From NCBI GenBank assembly GCA_016842065.1, contig JAEPDS010000011.1, forward strand, positions 41,469 through 105,468: 64,000 bases of DNA, written 5' to 3'. The first letter of the stretch is position 1; the number at the start of each line of letters is the position of its first letter. Source of the stretch: Candidatus Thiodiazotropha sp. 'RUGA'. Its GTDB lineage: Bacteria; Pseudomonadota; Gammaproteobacteria; Chromatiales; Chromatiaceae. A program made the translations under genes and the position numbers. Below are positions 8,710-16,716 of the stretch, piece by piece. The notes below the pieces were generated by a model. That model searched no databases and was not told the DNA's origin. It was given only the letters and a program-made list of their open reading frames with translations.

Positions 8710-9903
8710 ATGTCGGAAACACACCCATCTGCGGCTCGAAACTGCTATACAACAGCAACCATCAGGGTGGTTGCGTTGGTTCTGGCGCTAGGCACCATGA
8801 TGCCGGCGGTCTCCGGCCCGCGGGAACAGGCGAAGCGCATACACGATCGCATCGCCGGGGTTCCACCAAGTGCCGATACCCTGACACAGATGGTCGACGA
8901 AATCGCAAACAACAACGATCCACTGGCCGCCGCCATGCTGGCGATTGAACACCCCGGTTTCTATAACGTTACCCTGAAAAACTGGGCAACTCCCTGGACC
9001 AATGAGGACCAGACCCCATTCGCTCCCCTGAATGACTACACGGCGACCGTGATCGGCATGGTACGTGACGAGGTACCTTTCAATCAGTTGCTCTCTGCGG
9101 ACATCATCTACACAGGCAGCAACTCACCGGCCTACTCAAACAGTAACAACGATCACTATGAGACCATGGAGAATCAGGGCCTCGACCTGAAACAGGTGTT
9201 GCAGCAAAACACCCAGTCGAGCGTCACCGGTCTGCCGCCGGAGGGCACCGCCGGGGTGATCACCACCCGCGCCTCAGCGCGGGCCTTTTTTATCGACGGT
9301 ACCAATCGAAGCATGTTCCGCTTCACCATGCTCAACCATCTGTGCAAGGACCTGGAGCTGATCAAGGATCCAACCCGCCCCAGCGACCGGGTACGCCAGG
9401 ATGCCTCCCGCAGTCCCGGCGGTGACAGCCGTGTCTATTTCAACAACTGTGTGGGCTGCCACGCCGGTATGGAACCCCTCGGACAGGCTTACGCTTACTA
9501 CAACTTCGAATATACCGATGATCCGGAGAGCGGTGCGCTGGCCTACACCCCGGGCAGCGTACAGCCTAAGTTTCTGATCAACAGCTCCGTGTTCAAAGAT
9601 GGTTACGCCACACCGGATGATCGCTGGGACAACTACTGGCGGGAGGGACCGAACGCCAGCCTGGGTTGGGACATCAGCCGGCCGGGTACAGGTTACGGTG
9701 CCAAGTCGATGGGTGAGGAGTTGGCCAACAGCGACGCGTTTGCCGAATGCCAGGTCACCAAGGCATTTCAGGCGGTCTGCCTGCGGGCGCCGGTGGACAG
9801 CGCCGACCGTAGCAAGATCGCTGAAATCACCAACAGTTTCAAATCCGGTTACAACATGAAGAACGTGTTCGCACAAGCGGCCGTCCATTGTGCAGGAGAG
9901 TGA
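8710..9903 (+). CDS. Exported monohaem cytochrome c-like protein
   Basis: A 397-residue protein with a signal peptide (hydrophobic stretch VVALVLALGTMMPAVSG). It has one c-type haem motif, CVGCH, near residue 247, within FNNCVGCHAGMEPLG. That context resembles the planctomycete-type cytochrome domains (DUF1588/DUF1549-like), where a haem-binding segment sits in a longer alpha-helical protein. I do not recognise the exact family. The next gene follows by two bases and encodes a dihaem lipoprotein; the third is a Tat-exported DUF1501-like protein. The set looks like a periplasmic redox module. The operon diverges from the HzsA-like operon. Confidence 0.75.
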   Translation: MSETHPSAARNCYTTATIRVVALVLALGTMMPAVSGPREQAKRIHDRIAGVPPSADTLTQMVDEIANNNDPLAAAMLAIEHPGFYNVTLKNWATPWTNEDQTPFAPLNDYTATVIGMVRDEVPFNQLLSADIIYTGSNSPAYSNSNNDHYETMENQGLDLKQVLQQNTQSSVTGLPPEGTAGVITTRASARAFFIDGTNRSMFRFTMLNHLCKDLELIKDPTRPSDRVRQDASRSPGGDSRVYFNNCVGCHAGMEPLGQAYAYYNFEYTDDPESGALAYTPGSVQPKFLINSSVFKDGYATPDDRWDNYWREGPNASLGWDISRPGTGYGAKSMGEELANSDAFAECQVTKAFQAVCLRAPVDSADRSKIAEITNSFKSGYNMKNVFAQAAVHCAGE

Positions 9904-9905
9904 TC

Positions 9906-12383
9906 GTGAACATGTTGAACGGATATAAAAATCTTCGGGGATTCAACGGATCTGCCTGGTTGTTGATGACGGCACTCTCACTATTCGGTCTGCAGGCCTG
10001 CCAGGATGGGGTCTCCAACGATTCACAGCAGGAGACCACGGTCACCTCCAGCACCTACAGCGGCCCAGCCGCGCGAACCAGTGACATCCAGGGATTCAGA
10101 GTCAGTGTGTGGGAGCCTCTGAGGGCACAGAACCGATGCGGCGCCTGTCACAATGCCGGTGGTCAGGCTCCCTTGTTCGTGCGCGAGGATGACGTCAATC
10201 AGGCCTATGAAGCGGTCAATCCCTTCATCAATCGCAGCGAGCCGGATGAGTCCTCCCTCGCCACCAAGGTGGCCAATGGTCACAACTGCTGGGAAGCGAG
10301 CGACAGCGCCTGCGCCACCATCATCGCCAACTACATTGAATCCTGGGTTGGCGGTGGCGCCAATGCGGGCCGACAGATCGAACTGGAGGCACCGCCGGAA
10401 AACGTGGTTGGTGAGAGCAAGGTCTTCCCGGACGATTCAAGCCTGTTCGCCAGCCACGTCCACCCGCTGCTGACCGACTACTGCACCGAGTGTCATGTGG
10501 AGGATGCGGCCGCGCCTCAATCCCCCTATTTTGCCGCAGTGGATGTGGAGACCGCCTATGCGGCCGTGAAGACGTCGATCGATCTCGATACCCCATCCAA
10601 CTCCCGTCTGGTTCAGCGTCTGATCGAGCTGCACAACTGTTGGGATGACTGCCCGAGCAACGCCCAGGAGATGGAGACCGCGATCGACAACATGGCCAGC
10701 GGCATCTCGCCGACACCGGTCGATCCGGATCTGGTGGTGAGCCGGGCGCTGACACTGCCGGAAGGCACAGTGGCAAGTGGCGGCAGTCGACAGGAGAGCG
10801 ACGTCATCGCTCTGTACGAATTCAAGACCGGCAGCGGTAACACCGCCTACGACACCAGCGGTGTCGATCCATCAATCAATCTGACCCTGAGTGGTGACAC
10901 CAGCTGGGTGGAGGGTTGGGGTCTGGAATTCAGAACCGGCAAGGCCCAGGGCAGCACCAGTGACAGCCGCAAGCTGAGCCAGCTGATCCAGGCAACCGGC
11001 GAGTACACGGTGGAAGCCTGGGTGGTGCCAAGCAATGTCACCCAGGAGGGTCCGGCCAGAATCATCAGTTACTCTGCAGGCACGGATGATCGCAACTTCA
11101 CCCTGGGCCAGACTCTCTACAACTACAACTTCCTGCACCGCTCCAGCACCACCGACGGCAACGGTGAGCCAGCCCACTCCACCTCGGATGACGATGAGGA
11201 TCTGCAGGCCACCGAACAACATGTGGTGGTCACATTCGATCCGGAGAACGGGCGTCAAGTCTATGTCAACGGCATCCACACCGATGACCTGGATGAGACC
11301 GCAGCGGGCAATCTCAACGACTGGGACGATACCTACGCCCTGGTACTGGGAAATGAGGCCTCAGGCGACCGCCCCTGGGCGGGCAAGGTGCGGCTGCTGG
11401 CGATTCACAACCGGGCATTGAATGCAGCACAGATCCAACAGAATTTCGAAGCGGGTGTCGGTGAAAAGTACTTCCTGCTGTTCAATGTCAGCAGCCTGCT
11501 CAACCTGCCTCAAAGCTATGTGATGATCGAGGTCAGCCAGTTCGATAACTACAGCTACCTGTTCCGTCAGCCGAAATTCATCAGCCTGGATGAGAGCGTA
11601 TTGCCCGGCTCGATACCGGTCCAGGGGATGCGTATCGGTATCAACGGTAAAGAGGCGGCCATCGGTCAGGCCTACGCCACCCTAGACACCACCATCAACG
11701 ACTCTGAATACACCGTCAACGGTCAGCTGCTGTCGAACATCGGCACAACCATCGCAACGGAAAAGGGTTCGGAAAACGACCAGTTCTTCCTCACCTTCGA
11801 GCGGTTGGGAGAACACACCAATGTCTTCATCGAACCAGAAGCGCTGCCGCCAACAGAACCGGCGGATGGTGAACCGGTTTCCAAGGTCGGCCTGCGCACC
11901 TTCGATGAGATCAACGCTACCATGGCGTCCCTCACCGGTGTCAGTCAGACCCTTGAAGCGGTACAGACAACCTATACCACGATCAAGCAGCAACTGCCCT
12001 CGGCGGAAGCGATCAATGGCTTTCTCTCATCCCATCAGGTGGCTGTCTCGCAACTGGCGATCGAATACTGCAGTGCGATGGTTGACGACACCACATTGAG
12101 AGCGGGCTTCTTCCCCGGATTCGATTTCAATGCCAACGCCAACGACATCGCCACAGCGACCTGGCAGAGTCAGGTGGTAACCCCGCTGATCGTCAACTTC
12201 ATGGGTGAGAACCTCACCACCCAACCCGATCCGGGCCTGGTCGAGAGCGAATTGATGAGGCTGCTTACCGGCAGTGTCGGACTGGCCCGCTGCAGCGGTC
12301 AATGTGCCGCGGATCGAACCGAAAAGGCAACCAAGGCCGCCTGTGCCTCGCTACTGGGCAGTGCCGTAGTGCTACTGCAATAG
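9906..12383 (+). CDS. Dihaem LamG-domain lipoprotein
   Basis: An 825-residue lipoprotein (SLFGLQAC lipobox near residue 33). Two c-type haem motifs, CGACH (about residue 78) and CTECH (about residue 193), lie in two similar N-terminal domains, each followed by a conserved HNCW. Residues about 290-520 form a LamG/concanavalin-like jelly roll (VIALYEFKTGSGNTAYDTSG, YTVEAWV, HVVVTFD, VYVNG, VRLLAIHNRAL), a fold that often binds carbohydrate. The C-terminal 250 residues are unassigned. I chose GTG at 9906, seven bases after AGGAG; ATG at 9912 is possible. It lies between a monohaem protein and a DUF1501-like protein, implying a joint role in surface or periplasmic electron transfer. Confidence 0.8.
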   Translation: MNMLNGYKNLRGFNGSAWLLMTALSLFGLQACQDGVSNDSQQETTVTSSTYSGPAARTSDIQGFRVSVWEPLRAQNRCGACHNAGGQAPLFVREDDVNQAYEAVNPFINRSEPDESSLATKVANGHNCWEASDSACATIIANYIESWVGGGANAGRQIELEAPPENVVGESKVFPDDSSLFASHVHPLLTDYCTECHVEDAAAPQSPYFAAVDVETAYAAVKTSIDLDTPSNSRLVQRLIELHNCWDDCPSNAQEMETAIDNMASGISPTPVDPDLVVSRALTLPEGTVASGGSRQESDVIALYEFKTGSGNTAYDTSGVDPSINLTLSGDTSWVEGWGLEFRTGKAQGSTSDSRKLSQLIQATGEYTVEAWVVPSNVTQEGPARIISYSAGTDDRNFTLGQTLYNYNFLHRSSTTDGNGEPAHSTSDDDEDLQATEQHVVVTFDPENGRQVYVNGIHTDDLDETAAGNLNDWDDTYALVLGNEASGDRPWAGKVRLLAIHNRALNAAQIQQNFEAGVGEKYFLLFNVSSLLNLPQSYVMIEVSQFDNYSYLFRQPKFISLDESVLPGSIPVQGMRIGINGKEAAIGQAYATLDTTINDSEYTVNGQLLSNIGTTIATEKGSENDQFFLTFERLGEHTNVFIEPEALPPTEPADGEPVSKVGLRTFDEINATMASLTGVSQTLEAVQTTYTTIKQQLPSAEAINGFLSSHQVAVSQLAIEYCSAMVDDTTLRAGFFPGFDFNANANDIATATWQSQVVTPLIVNFMGENLTTQPDPGLVESELMRLLTGSVGLARCSGQCAADRTEKATKAACASLLGSAVVLLQ

Positions 12384-12406
12384 AAACCCAGACGGAAAGA
12401 CTAAAG

Positions 12407-13978
12407 ATGCGTAGAAAAGTGAAAAACCTCTCACCGGACGCCCCCCTGCTCCACCCGGACCACCCTCGCCCGGTCACACGCAGGGATTTTATCCGTCAGG
12501 GCATGCTGGCCGGTCTCGGCGCGGTCACCACCCCATCCCTGTTCGGGCTGTTCGCCAATCCCGGTGAAGCCAGAGCCGCTCTCTCGCCGGACCTGGAGAC
12601 GCTGAAGAACAGCTGCGGTATCGATACCCTGGGTGGCGGCAAGATACCCTTCATCTGTTTCGACCTGGCGGGCGGCGCGAATATCGCCGGATCCAATGTC
12701 CTGGCCGGACGACAGGGCGGTCAGCTCGACTTCCTCACCACCGCCGGATACAACCGGCTCGGTCTGCCGGGTGATATGGTGCCCTCGATCGTCAATCCTG
12801 ACACCAACCTGAATGATTTCATCAACAGCGAACTGGGCCTTGCCTTCCACTCCGACAGTGCGTTTCTGCGGGGCATTCTGGAGAAGGTCTCGGTGGGCAA
12901 CCGGGCCAACATCAATGGTGCGATCATTCCCGCCCGTTCGGAAAACGATACCGGCAACAATCCCCACAATCCGATGTATGCGATCAACCGTTGCGGTGCC
13001 GATGGGGAGCTGCTGACGCTGATCGGCTCCCGCAGTTCGGACTCGGGCGGCAACTCACTGGCGCCGGCGGATCAGGTGGATCCCGCCGTGCGGCCCACCA
13101 AAGTCGACCGCCCCAGTGACACCACCGGTCTGGTGGACACCGGCAAACTGGTGGGCATGCTCGACCAGGCCGATGCGGTGGCGGTGATGGAGGCGATCCA
13201 ACGCATCTCCGACATGAAACTGGACAGCGTCAACACCGGCATCTCCACCGATCAGATCGTCAAGGAGCTGGTCCGTTGTGGCTATGTGAAGAGTGCCGAC
13301 CTGGTGGATCGATATGGCGATCCGGCGGCACTGGACGTCACCGCAGATCCGGACATCATCGGCCCGATCTTCACTCAGGAGGAGTTCGACAGTGATGGTG
13401 AATTCCGCAAAACCGCCTCAGTCATGAAGCTGGTCATCAATGGATATGCCGGCGCCGGCACCATCACCATGGGTGGCTACGACTACCACACCGGTGACCG
13501 TGCCGTGGGAGAGATACGGGATCTTCGAGCCGGTCGCTGCATGGGGGCCTGTATCGAGTATGCCGCACGCATCGGCACCCCGTTGATGCTGTATGTCTTC
13601 AGTGATGGCTCTGTCTCCAGTAACGGCACCCTGGACAACTCGGCCGACGGTCGCGGCAAGGGCGTCTGGACCGGCGACAATCAATCCACCGCCGCCTCTT
13701 TTTTCCTGGTCTTCAATCCAGCCGGCCAGCCGACACTCGCAGGTGCCAGTGCCGATGAGCAACTGCGCCATCAGCAGATCGGCTTTTTCACCGCCGATGG
13801 GGCCGTGGACAACGGCTCGAGCCCGGCAGCCAACAACGTCAATCAGCTGGTTTTGACTGTGGCACTCAACTACCTGGCGCTGCATGGCGAACAGAGTCAG
13901 TTCAGTTCCCTGTTCGGCACCAGTCTGGGAAACGCCACCATGCTCGACAGCCTGACTGCCTTCAATCCGATCACGTAG
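12407..13978 (+). CDS. Tat-exported DUF1501-like protein
   Basis: A 523-residue protein with a twin-arginine signal (TRRDFIRQGMLAGLGA), so it is exported folded, often meaning a bound cofactor or metal. Late in the protein, GGYDYHTGDR matches the GG-[WY]-D-x-H motif of DUF1501 proteins, which have an alkaline-phosphatase-like fold. DUF1501 genes are usually paired with multi-domain cytochrome c genes, as here. The ATG at 12407 follows GGAAAG and lies just past the stop of the LamG gene. The product's substrate is unknown. The DUF1501 assignment rests on the motif and neighbourhood, not on an alignment. Confidence 0.65.
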   Translation: MRRKVKNLSPDAPLLHPDHPRPVTRRDFIRQGMLAGLGAVTTPSLFGLFANPGEARAALSPDLETLKNSCGIDTLGGGKIPFICFDLAGGANIAGSNVLAGRQGGQLDFLTTAGYNRLGLPGDMVPSIVNPDTNLNDFINSELGLAFHSDSAFLRGILEKVSVGNRANINGAIIPARSENDTGNNPHNPMYAINRCGADGELLTLIGSRSSDSGGNSLAPADQVDPAVRPTKVDRPSDTTGLVDTGKLVGMLDQADAVAVMEAIQRISDMKLDSVNTGISTDQIVKELVRCGYVKSADLVDRYGDPAALDVTADPDIIGPIFTQEEFDSDGEFRKTASVMKLVINGYAGAGTITMGGYDYHTGDRAVGEIRDLRAGRCMGACIEYAARIGTPLMLYVFSDGSVSSNGTLDNSADGRGKGVWTGDNQSTAASFFLVFNPAGQPTLAGASADEQLRHQQIGFFTADGAVDNGSSPAANNVNQLVLTVALNYLALHGEQSQFSSLFGTSLGNATMLDSLTAFNPIT

Positions 13979-14007
13979 TGTGGTGCGGCAGGCCGTTGTT
14001 GTCTGCT

Positions 14008-14110
14008 AAACCGCGAATGGACGCGAATCACCGCAAAATGCCGCAAAAAATCTTTAGCAATAAGAGTTCTTTTTGCGTCGATTTGTGCTGATTCGCGTTA
14101 ATATGCGGTT
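14008..14110. repeat. Dispersed inverted repeat, family A, copy 2
   Basis: The left arm (AACCGCGAATGGACGCGAAT, then CACCGCAAAATGCCGC) and right arm (ending GATTCGCGTTAATATGCGGTT without the first base) are imperfect reverse complements, matching the element at 2263-2361. It lies between the DUF1501-like gene and the M1-peptidase gene and may also act as a transcription stop, although no T-run follows. Confidence 0.75.
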
Positions 14111-14165
14111 CACTAATCTGAGAGATTAACATTCAAGCTGGAGAGTTGATTTCAGGGACCTGCCA

Positions 14166-15524
14166 GTGGATACGGCCAAGCACTCTATCGCGAATAAGCG
14201 ACAACGATTACTCTACCCGGCGACCTTCAGCCTCGCATTGTGGCTATCCGCTTGTGGTGGCGGAGGCGGTGACGATTCCAGTAGCGCCACACCGCAGGCA
14301 ACAGAGGATTGGCAGCGGAATATCCTGCTCACCAGCCTGACCATCGACCTGCAAGCGATGCAGGGCAGCGCGGATATCCAGTTGGCGGGGTCAACCACAT
14401 CCAGCGGCGCCTCCTTTGAGAGCGGTGACTTGATCATTGCACAGGTCACTGCAAACGGCCGTCAGCTCAACTACCGAAACGAAAACGGCACGCTGCATAT
14501 CGGCCTCCCCCTATCATCTGATGACGTGACAATCTCCATCGATTACAGCCTCAACCTGCAGGGCAATTTTGATGGCTTACTGGATGGCGGTATGAGTTTC
14601 ACCTGGCCCTACTACTGCGGCAATCTGTTCCCATGCAAATCCGAGCCGGCCGAGGGAAGCAGCTATGAACTGCAGATCAATGGTGCACCAGCGGGTTCTG
14701 AAGCGATCTACCCGGCATCGATAATCAACGATGCACCGGCTTACATGCTGGCCTGGGTGGTGGGCGATTACGCCTTCAGCAGTCTGGGAACGACCACAGC
14801 CGGTACGGAGGTCGGCGTCTACTATCCAGCGGATCTGCAACAGCAGGCGCTCGATGGCAGTCGCTATCTGCGTGATGTGTTTGACTGGTATGAACGTACC
14901 TACGGCCCCTATCCGTTCGGTCAGTCAGTTGCCAGTGTCTCGGTCGATTGGGGACCCGGCCAGTTCGGCGGCATGGAGCACCACCCCTTCTGGCATATCG
15001 GCTCAAGCTCGATATCCGATCCATGGGTCCATGTTCACGAAGCCGCACATGGCTGGTTCGGCAACGGTGTGCGCATCGCCTGCTGGGAGGATTTCGTGCT
15101 CTCTGAGGGCCTCGTCTCATACCTTACGGCACGAGCTGTCAGCGAGATCGCCGGTGCGGCATCAGGTGATCAGGTCTGGGCATCTTATGCAGCGAGACTG
15201 GCCCAATTGCAACAGAGCAGTGGCAACAAAATCGCCTGGCCGAGCGGATGCCAGCAGATTGATATTCTGCAGGATGGGCTGTTCGGTACAGCCCCCTACA
15301 TGAAAGGGGCGTTCTTCTTCAGACATCTGGAGTTTTCGCTGGGGGCGGATCTGCTCGATCGGATTCTCAGAGAGTTCTTCCTTGCCTATGTTGGCACGGC
15401 GGCATCGATGGATGATCTGTTGCAGCTGGTCGAGCAGAGCAGTGGTTATGATCCTGAAGCGTGCGCCATCGCCTGGCTCAGATCGGAAGCCCTACCCAGC
15501 AGCGACAGTTGTGGTTACCAATAA
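14166..15524 (+). CDS. M1-family (gluzincin) metallopeptidase-like lipoprotein
   Basis: A 452-residue lipoprotein (LSAC lipobox, then a Gly/Ser linker). The zinc site HEAAH is followed after 18 residues by the third ligand Glu (in LSEGLVSYL), the M1 aminopeptidase pattern HExxH-x18-E. Upstream, GQFGGMEHH occupies the place of the GxMEN substrate-binding motif, with His in place of the usual Asn. An N-terminal beta domain precedes the catalytic domain, as in M1 enzymes. At about half the usual M1 length it lacks the large C-terminal helical domain. It is probably a periplasmic or surface protease. It is monocistronic, with family A repeat upstream and a long inverted repeat downstream. GTG start at 14166. 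Confidence 0.8.
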   Translation: MDTAKHSIANKRQRLLYPATFSLALWLSACGGGGGDDSSSATPQATEDWQRNILLTSLTIDLQAMQGSADIQLAGSTTSSGASFESGDLIIAQVTANGRQLNYRNENGTLHIGLPLSSDDVTISIDYSLNLQGNFDGLLDGGMSFTWPYYCGNLFPCKSEPAEGSSYELQINGAPAGSEAIYPASIINDAPAYMLAWVVGDYAFSSLGTTTAGTEVGVYYPADLQQQALDGSRYLRDVFDWYERTYGPYPFGQSVASVSVDWGPGQFGGMEHHPFWHIGSSSISDPWVHVHEAAHGWFGNGVRIACWEDFVLSEGLVSYLTARAVSEIAGAASGDQVWASYAARLAQLQQSSGNKIAWPSGCQQIDILQDGLFGTAPYMKGAFFFRHLEFSLGADLLDRILREFFLAYVGTAASMDDLLQLVEQSSGYDPEACAIAWLRSEALPSSDSCGYQ

Positions 15525-15633
15525 TCTCCCACCACGAGGTGCTGCTAAAACAAACACGTTGCGCAGATTCACTTCAAGCTATATTTAAAATATCAGGGTC
15601 GCTCAGTTCGGATGAAGCGAAGCCATACGGCAG

Positions 15634-15702
15634 ATTTGGTGGGGCATGGCCCCACCCTACCATTGATTTAAAGCTGTAGGGTGGGGCCATGCCCCACCAA
15701 AT
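15634..15702. repeat. Perfect 27-bp inverted repeat of GTGGGGCATGGCCCCAC type
   Basis: The arms at 15634-15660 and 15676-15702 are exact reverse complements (the left begins ATTTGGTGGGGCATGG) separated by 15 bases. Each arm contains the shorter palindrome GTGGGGCATGGCCCCAC with one offset base. Degenerate fragments of the same motif occur near 2168-2231 and at 31372-31395. It looks like a small mobile or REP-like element. Confidence 0.8.
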
Positions 15703-15889
15703 AAGCTTGAATGAAACAACATTAAGCGCCCTGGCACTTAAGCACGATCAGTTCTAATACGAATGATCAGGTTAGTAAAAAGGCGAAACATCGCCATGAT
15801 GATCGAATAAGCAAAGACCCACTGATTTTTTCCGGACAGCAGTGAGCATACGCTGAGATGACAAATCTTATAACCATCGGGAACTGCAT

Positions 15890-15940
15890 ACTTATTGGCG
15901 AATAGTCGCGGTGATTGGCGTCCATTCGCGGCCAATAAGT
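15890..15940. repeat. Family A repeat arm enclosed by 10-bp inverted repeat
   Basis: ACTTATTGGC (15890-15899) and GCCAATAAGT (15931-15940) are perfect inverted arms. Between them, 15907-15931 in reverse complement reads CCGCGAATGGACGCCAAT and on, a close match to the left arm of the family A repeat. It sits just ahead of the pcm start and could form a hairpin in the leader. Confidence 0.65.
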
Positions 15941-15969
15941 TTCATTCCGCACACGAGCGGGGCTGCACC

Positions 15970-16716
15970 ATGTTGACGACTCGACAACTTTTCACATCGC
16001 TGCTGTTAAGCCTGATGGCCACCGGCTTAACAGCCCAGCAGACGGATCAGGGTTACACCAAAGAGCGGCAGAGAATGGTGCAAACCATTCAGCGGGAGGT
16101 GCGTCAAACCAGTGACTACCTTGAGAAGAAACAGCTTGATGAACGGGTCATCGAAGCCTTGAAAACAGTTCCCCGGCATCTTTTTGTACCGGAAGCGCAG
16201 CGCCAATCAGCGTATCAAAACAGACCCTTGCCGATCGGCTATGGACAGACCATTTCACAACCCTACATCGTAGCCATCATGAGCGATCTGATCGCGCCTC
16301 AAGCGCAACATAAGGCGTTGGAGATCGGTACCGGCTCCGGCTATCAGGCCGCGGTGATGTCGCGTCTTGTGAAGCAGGTATTCTCCATGGAGATCGTCGA
16401 GCCTTTGGGCCAGCTTGCCAGGGAACGCCTGCAGGCGCTGGGCTATCGGAATATCGAGGTAGCCATCGAAGATGGCTATCACGGATGGGCTGCAGAGGCG
16501 CCTTTCGACATCATCATCGTTACTGCCGCTGCCAGCCATATCCCACCCCCACTGATCGAGCAGCTGAAACCCGGTGGCAAAATGATCATACCGGTGGGCA
16601 GCCGTTTTATGACTCAACAACTGTTGTTGGTGGACAAGGACCAGCAGAGTGAAGTGACCGTACGTCAGATTCTGCCGGTTCGCTTCGTACCGCTGATCAA
16701 CAAGTCCGAGTTGTGA
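15970..16716 (+). CDS. pcm: Exported protein-L-isoaspartate O-methyltransferase
   Basis: The enzyme methylates isoaspartyl residues in aged proteins using S-adenosylmethionine, so that they can revert to aspartate. The SAM-binding motif is LEIGTGSGYQAAV (post I region VFSMEIV), with the Pcm signature RHLFVPEAQR and GYGQTISQPYIVA. This copy has an N-terminal hydrophobic leader (LFTSLLLSLMATGLTAQQ), so the enzyme is probably periplasmic, unlike the standard cytosolic form. The ATG at 15970 is chosen because the upstream part of the frame is repeat sequence. The next gene overlaps it by four bases, so the two are translationally coupled. Confidence 0.88.
   Translation: MLTTRQLFTSLLLSLMATGLTAQQTDQGYTKERQRMVQTIQREVRQTSDYLEKKQLDERVIEALKTVPRHLFVPEAQRQSAYQNRPLPIGYGQTISQPYIVAIMSDLIAPQAQHKALEIGTGSGYQAAVMSRLVKQVFSMEIVEPLGQLARERLQALGYRNIEVAIEDGYHGWAAEAPFDIIIVTAAASHIPPPLIEQLKPGGKMIIPVGSRFMTQQLLLVDKDQQSEVTVRQILPVRFVPLINKSEL

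Larger units (their letters stand above)
15525..15969. other. Gene-free 445-base gap rich in inverted repeats
   Basis: The gap holds a perfect 27-bp inverted repeat (15634-15702) and a partial family A copy inside a 10-bp inverted repeat (15890-15940). An AT-rich palindrome ATATTTAAAATAT lies near 15579. No gene is visible. The pcm start at 15970 lies 30 bases after the last repeat. Confidence 0.6.

Noticed and set aside
10321..10776. Other-frame minus-strand frames inside the LamG lipoprotein gene
   Set aside because: They are short antisense frames without start signals inside a gene with haem motifs and a LamG domain.
2263..15940. CRISPR array or tandem repeats
   Set aside because: The repeats are two separated inverted copies and a fragment, not regularly spaced direct repeats with unique spacers, and no cas gene is present.
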